A DNA stretch of 64,000 nt from positions 19,558,667 to 19,622,666 of the forward strand of contig OX326956.1 in the NCBI GenBank assembly GCA_946800325.1. The letters run 5' to 3'. This DNA comes from Luzula sylvatica (lineage: Eukaryota > Streptophyta > Magnoliopsida > Poales > Juncaceae). Positions 59,557 through 64,000 of this stretch are shown piece by piece. The first letter of the stretch is position 1. Each line of letters begins with the position of its first letter. The notes under the pieces are model-generated. The model did not search any database. It had not been told where the DNA came from and saw only the letters and a list, made by a program, of their open reading frames with translations. The position numbers were made by a program, and so were the translations under genes.

Positions 59557-62500
59557 ATGGCCAAAACACGAGCTCAGGCGGATAAGGAAGCCGGGAACAG
59601 CAAGGAGAATCAAGGGGAAGGACAAGACCCCGTTCATAAGTTAACAAACGAGATGGCTGATCTTCGATCATCCCAATCTAAACTGGAAGGTGTGGTCATG
59701 AGCTTCATGGAGGAAATGAGAGAGATGATGAGAAGTCATATGAATGGAGGTAGTGCAATCGCTCGTCAAGGATCTGAGATTGTTCCCCAATCTCAGGCAA
59801 GGAAAGATAAGAGGGAAATGAGATATGAAGAAGGTGATAATTCTCAACGTCCCAGGATTAATAGATCTCCACCATTTGAAAGAAAGGGAAGAGAAGAGAA
59901 TTTCGATGAGCGTGAATGGGAACCTGAATGGAACACTGAGAATGAACCAAATCGTGATTGGAATAGGGGCCAAGATCGAGCCAGAGAACGTGGAGGTAAT
60001 CAGGATCGAGGAGGAGGATTCTTTCAACCTAAACCAAAATTCGAAATAGAATACTTCTATGGAGAAAAGGATAATCCAAGAGATTGGATCACCAAGTGCG
60101 AGACGTATTTTAAATTTTGCAGGGTGCAAGAATGGCAGCAAGTCGAATTAGCTGCATATTACATGGTGGGGGAAGCAAGAGAGTGGTATCGTGGTTACAC
60201 CATTAATCGAACGATCCCAGGATGGCCTCAATTCACGTTTGATTTGTGTAGAAGATTTGAGAGTAAGCTTAAGATGGGTCCAATCGGTGAATTCCACACC
60301 ATTAGACAAAAAGGCTCGGTTGCGGAATATCGCAAACAGTTCGAAAAAATCAAGAACCTGGTGCTCCAAGAATTTCCTCAACTAACCGATGAATTTTTCA
60401 CACCTTGCTTTGTATCGGGGTTAAAGGAAGAACTCAGATCTCCTGTAATCATGTCTAAACCAAGAGATTTATATGACGCCTATGACAATGCAATTCATTG
60501 TGAGATCAATGCTGGATTTCAAGTTAAGGAAAAATATCCCACGAAAATCAGTAAAAGCCACAATGCCACCGAAAAACACCACGAATCGAAGGAAAAAGAA
60601 AGATGGAAGAATAAAAAGTTCATTGATTGGAAACAAAGAAGAGAGGCAGGATTATGTTACTGGTGTCCAGAGAAGTTCAACGAAAGTCACGACTGTCCAT
60701 TTAAACCAAAAGGCAGGTTGAATGTGATGGAGAAGGAAGAAGAAGAGAACGATGAGAAACAAGAGGAGAAGGAAGGAGAGGATTCTGACAAAGAAGGAGA
60801 GAATTCCAAGATCGAAGCGGAATACATGGAAATTTCTGTCCATTCCTTGAATCCTGAGAAATTAAACCAAACTATTAAGGTGTTGGGTACGATTAAAAGA
60901 AAATCTTTTCTGATCCTCATTGATAGTGGCAGCACAAATTCATTCTTGGATGTTAAATTTGCAAAAATGATGGGGTTGAAGGAAAAGAAGGTAACACCAT
61001 TAGGAATAACGGTAGCGAATGGAGCTCGAATCGTGACTGATTCGAGTTGTGATTCAATCGATTGGGAAATGAGAGGAAGAAATTATCAGTATAATTTTCG
61101 TCTGCTGGATTTAGGGTCGGTGGAAATGATTTTGGGAGTAGATTGGATGAAATCCCTAGGTCCAGTTGTGTTCGACTATCAGACGAGGAAGATCTCGTTC
61201 AGAACTAAAGATGAAGAGATTGAATTGATGGATGAAGGAACTTTAAAAAACTGGGAAGGGAAGGTGGAAATGATAGAGAGTCAGGAATTGGAATCCTTGA
61301 TTTCAAAAGACGGAATCCAGTGGATGGCTTATATGTATAGTCTGGAAACCAATTCCGGAATTGCTGATGAAGCAGGAGAAGAAAGAAACCGAAAAACGGA
61401 ACCTGAATTGCAACAAATTCTGGAAAAGAACTCCATCCTCTTTCGTGAACCCAACTCTTTACCTCCTCGTAGGACTTGTGATCATTCAATTCCATTGATA
61501 GAAGGATCTAAACCGATACAGTTGAGACCGTATCGGTATGCTAGATACCAAAAGGAGGAGATCGAGAAAATTACCAGAGAGATGCTAGCTTGCGGCGTAA
61601 TCAGGCACAGCAAGAGCCCTTTTGCTTCACCGGCAATTCTGGTGGGCAAGAAGGATGGCTCATGGAGGATGTGTATAGATTATCGCCAGTTGAATTCCAT
61701 CACAATAAAAGATAAGTTTCCGATTCCCGTTATCGATGAATTATTAGATGAATTGAATGGGGCTAAGGTGTTTTCGAAATTGGACCTCAGATCAGGTTAC
61801 CATCAAATCAGAGTGGCAGATCAAGATGTATTCAAAACAGCGTTTAGAACCCATGCTGGTCACTTTGAATTCTTGGTCATGCCTTTTGGATTGACCAATG
61901 CACCAGCTTCATTTCAATCCCTAATGAACCAAATATTTGAAGACCAACTCAGAAAATTCGTGCTGGTATTCTTTGATGATATTTTGGTTTTCAGTAAATC
62001 CATGAATGATCATCTGATTCACCTGGAATTGGTGTTTAAAAAATTAAGCGACCACCAATTATATGTTAAGGAAGAAAAATGCATGTTTGGGGTGGACAGT
62101 ATCGAATACCTGGGCCACATAATTAGTGGAGAAGGGGTTTCAACTGATCCAAAAAAAATTGAAGCGATGCTTAATTGGCCCAGACCTGGAAACATCAAAC
62201 AATTAAGGGGATTTTTAGGATTAACTGGATATTATAGAAAATTTGTCAAGGGATATGGAATTATAAGCAGACCCCTGACTGAATTACTAAAAAAAGGAGG
62301 GTTTAAATGGAATAATGAAGCAGAAGAGGCTTTTGAGAAGTTAAAAATAGCAATGAGTACCACTCCAGTGTTGAAATTACCTGAATTTGGCCAAGAATTT
62401 GTAATTGAAACCGATGCAAGTGGGACTGGAATTGGTGCAGTTCTAATGCAAAGTGGTCACCCTCTTGCTTATCTGAGTAAAAAATTAGGGACCAAAAATC

Positions 62501-64000
62501 AAGGAAGATCTATTTACGAAAAGGAATTATTGGCTATTCTAATGGCAATTAATAAATGGAGGCATTACTTTATTGGGGAGAAACTGGTGATTAAGACTGA
62601 TCATGAAAGTCTTAAATTCTTATTAGGAGGAAGAATAACCACGCAGTTACAACATAAAGGACTAACCAACCTCATGGGATTGAATTATGAAATAAAATTT
62701 AGGAAGGGGGTTGAGAATAAAGTGGCTGATGCACTATCCCGAATGGTTGTTGAGGCAGGAATTAGTGAAACTGAGCTTCACTTGATCAGTTCTACTAGAC
62801 CAGAGTGGTGTGTTGAAGTAGAAGAGAGTTATAACAAAGATGCTAAAGGAAGGGCATTATTGGAAGAATTGACAGTTAATTCTGTTGAAAACCCTAATTT
62901 TCAATTGAAGGAGGGGCTGATTAGGTACAAGGGCAGGTTATTCATTGGTCAGGATCCAGGTCTTAAAGGGAAAATAATTGCTCAACTTCATGATTCTAGT
63001 GTAGGGGGGCATTCTGGAATTTTAGGAACATATCAGAGAATTAAAAGATTATTCTACTGGCCAGGGTTAAAAAAGGAAGTTCAGGTTTATGTTCAGGAAT
63101 GTGACATTTGTCAAAAGAACAAACATGAACATGTAGCCAATCCAGGACTACTTCAACCCTTACCTATACCCAATGAAGCTTGGGAGAGCATTAGTATGGA
63201 TTTTGTAGAAGGTTTACCTAAATCTGAGGGTAGGGATGTAATTCTGGTGGTGGTGGACAGATTTACCAAGTATGGCCATTTCATTCCTCTTACTCACCCA
63301 TTCAATGCTCAGGTAGTAGCCAAGAGGTTCTTTGAAAATGTTTGTAAATTACATGGCATTCCCAAATCAATCATTAGTGATAGGGATAAGATTTTCACCA
63401 GCAGATTCTGGCAGGAGATTTTCAGAATTTATGGGACCAAATTGCAATTAAGTACAGCTTATCATCCTCAAACCGATGGTCAAACAGAGAGAGTGAATCA
63501 GTGTTTGGAACAGTATTTGAGGTGTATGGTGTCTCAGAACCCTAAGAAATGGTGCCACTGGTTGCCACATGCTGAATTGTGGTATAATACAAACTTTCAT
63601 ACATCATTGCAAAGAAGTCCTTTTGAGTTATTATATGGTCATAAACCAGCACAAGTGGAATTAGGGTCAGCACCAGTGAGTAAAATTGCTGCTGTGGATG
63701 AATGGTTTAAAGAAAGGCACAAGGCCCTCCAACAAGTGAAAGAAAATCTGAGAGTGGCACAGGAGAGGATGAAGGCTTATGCCGATAAGAAAAGAACTGA
63801 AAGATCTTTTGAAGTTGGAGATGAGGTGTACTTAAAGCTGCAACCTTTCAGACAAACTAGTGTCACATTGAGTAAAGGATCTAAATTGAGCTCCAAGTAC
63901 TATGGCCCATATGAAGTACTGGAGAGGATTGGGTTAGTAGCTTATAAGTTGAAATTGCCAGCAGGATCTCTTATTCATCCTGTATTTCATGTTTCACAAA
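59557..64000 (+). CDS. Ty3/gypsy gag-pol polyprotein, open to the window edge
   Basis: The frame opens with the ATG at 59557 (MAKTRAQADKEAGN), 21 bp after the PBS. No stop is met in 1,481 codons. Gag: coiled charged N-terminus, retrotransposon gag region (DWITKCETYFKF, EAREWYRGY), and a knuckle CYWCPEKFNESHDC with the C-x2-C-x7-H-x-C spacing of chromovirus Gag. Protease: LIDSGSTNSF. Reverse transcriptase: RMCIDYRQLNSITIKDKFP and FFDDILVFS (DD near residue 807). RNase H: ETDASGTGIGAVL. Integrase: CDICQKNK zinc site, MDFVEGLPKSEGRD, VVVDRFTKYGHF and SDRDKIFTSRFW. The open frame suggests a recent, possibly active copy. The end and any chromodomain lie outside the window. Confidence 0.93.
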   Translation, partial: MAKTRAQADKEAGNSKENQGEGQDPVHKLTNEMADLRSSQSKLEGVVMSFMEEMREMMRSHMNGGSAIARQGSEIVPQSQARKDKREMRYEEGDNSQRPRINRSPPFERKGREENFDEREWEPEWNTENEPNRDWNRGQDRARERGGNQDRGGGFFQPKPKFEIEYFYGEKDNPRDWITKCETYFKFCRVQEWQQVELAAYYMVGEAREWYRGYTINRTIPGWPQFTFDLCRRFESKLKMGPIGEFHTIRQKGSVAEYRKQFEKIKNLVLQEFPQLTDEFFTPCFVSGLKEELRSPVIMSKPRDLYDAYDNAIHCEINAGFQVKEKYPTKISKSHNATEKHHESKEKERWKNKKFIDWKQRREAGLCYWCPEKFNESHDCPFKPKGRLNVMEKEEEENDEKQEEKEGEDSDKEGENSKIEAEYMEISVHSLNPEKLNQTIKVLGTIKRKSFLILIDSGSTNSFLDVKFAKMMGLKEKKVTPLGITVANGARIVTDSSCDSIDWEMRGRNYQYNFRLLDLGSVEMILGVDWMKSLGPVVFDYQTRKISFRTKDEEIELMDEGTLKNWEGKVEMIESQELESLISKDGIQWMAYMYSLETNSGIADEAGEERNRKTEPELQQILEKNSILFREPNSLPPRRTCDHSIPLIEGSKPIQLRPYRYARYQKEEIEKITREMLACGVIRHSKSPFASPAILVGKKDGSWRMCIDYRQLNSITIKDKFPIPVIDELLDELNGAKVFSKLDLRSGYHQIRVADQDVFKTAFRTHAGHFEFLVMPFGLTNAPASFQSLMNQIFEDQLRKFVLVFFDDILVFSKSMNDHLIHLELVFKKLSDHQLYVKEEKCMFGVDSIEYLGHIISGEGVSTDPKKIEAMLNWPRPGNIKQLRGFLGLTGYYRKFVKGYGIISRPLTELLKKGGFKWNNEAEEAFEKLKIAMSTTPVLKLPEFGQEFVIETDASGTGIGAVLMQSGHPLAYLSKKLGTKNQGRSIYEKELLAILMAINKWRHYFIGEKLVIKTDHESLKFLLGGRITTQLQHKGLTNLMGLNYEIKFRKGVENKVADALSRMVVEAGISETELHLISSTRPEWCVEVEESYNKDAKGRALLEELTVNSVENPNFQLKEGLIRYKGRLFIGQDPGLKGKIIAQLHDSSVGGHSGILGTYQRIKRLFYWPGLKKEVQVYVQECDICQKNKHEHVANPGLLQPLPIPNEAWESISMDFVEGLPKSEGRDVILVVVDRFTKYGHFIPLTHPFNAQVVAKRFFENVCKLHGIPKSIISDRDKIFTSRFWQEIFRIYGTKLQLSTAYHPQTDGQTERVNQCLEQYLRCMVSQNPKKWCHWLPHAELWYNTNFHTSLQRSPFELLYGHKPAQVELGSAPVSKIAAVDEWFKERHKALQQVKENLRVAQERMKAYADKKRTERSFEVGDEVYLKLQPFRQTSVTLSKGSKLSSKYYGPYEVLERIGLVAYKLKLPAGSLIHPVFHVSQ

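Larger units (their letters stand above)
59078..64000 (+). mobile_element. Ty3/gypsy LTR retrotransposon, 5' part (runs off the right edge)
   Basis: 5' LTR at 59078-59521, PBS at 59524-59535, then one uninterrupted gag-pol frame to the window end. The 3' LTR and target duplication lie outside, so age and completeness cannot be judged. The order protease, reverse transcriptase, RNase H, integrase is that of Ty3/gypsy. The last visible residues (PVFHVSQ) are those that precede the chromodomain in plant chromoviruses. Confidence 0.93.

Overview
This is a plant nuclear window, almost certainly from a eudicot. The genes have many short introns with GT..AG borders, the intergenic DNA is very AT-rich, and nested plant retrotransposons, hAT and MITE elements fill the spaces. 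I cannot name the species. The only host gene family I can identify is the plant SEN1/UPF1-like superfamily 1 (SF1) helicase family, including its long TRANK1-like form. It appears four times: two short copies, one full-length copy and one relic. Most of the remaining DNA that I could assign is mobile.

Layout. 1-2647 (minus): a short SEN1-like helicase gene cut by the left edge. 2648-10865: AT-rich spacer with a 444-bp tandem repeat, Helitron-like ends, a 1.2-kb direct duplication and foldback MITEs. 10866-14398 (plus): a second short SEN1-like gene, head-to-head with the first, with a foldback MITE in intron 1 and a nonsense codon in its last part. 15988 to about 22700 (minus): a decayed LINE. 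22844-32276 (minus): a very young Ty1/copia element (595-bp LTRs with two differences, 5-bp TSD) carrying a nested solo LTR. 32917-36310: a relic of a TRANK1-like exon split by a hAT element with an 8-bp TSD. 36360-36935: a LINE 3' scrap. 37689-38009 and 38782-40298: two more solo LTRs. 41520-52521 (plus): an apparently intact 14-exon gene for a 2,776-residue protein with two helicase engines, an N-terminal UPF1/SEN1-type and a central UvrD-type, plus a long C-terminal region. 52522-59077: AT-rich spacer with a Helitron 3' end, minisatellites and decayed sequence. 59078-64000 (plus): the 5' LTR and an open gag-pol frame of a Ty3/gypsy element that runs off the right edge.

How the parts relate. 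The short helicase genes and the long gene share exon borders and the UPF1-like core, so the locus is a helicase cluster built by duplication. Copy 2 looks chimeric: its promoter and first exon match the long gene, while its other exons match copy 1. The insertions can be partly ordered. The hAT element landed in an already duplicated TRANK1-like exon. A SIRE-like LTR is nested in the copia element. One MITE sits in only one half of the 1.2-kb duplication. I see no bacterial-type system, CRISPR array, tRNA or rRNA. The most unusual items are the double-helicase gene and its chimeric relative, a young copia element that carries an already solo LTR, and dense arrays of AACGG palindromes in two related solo LTRs whose palindrome cores differ.
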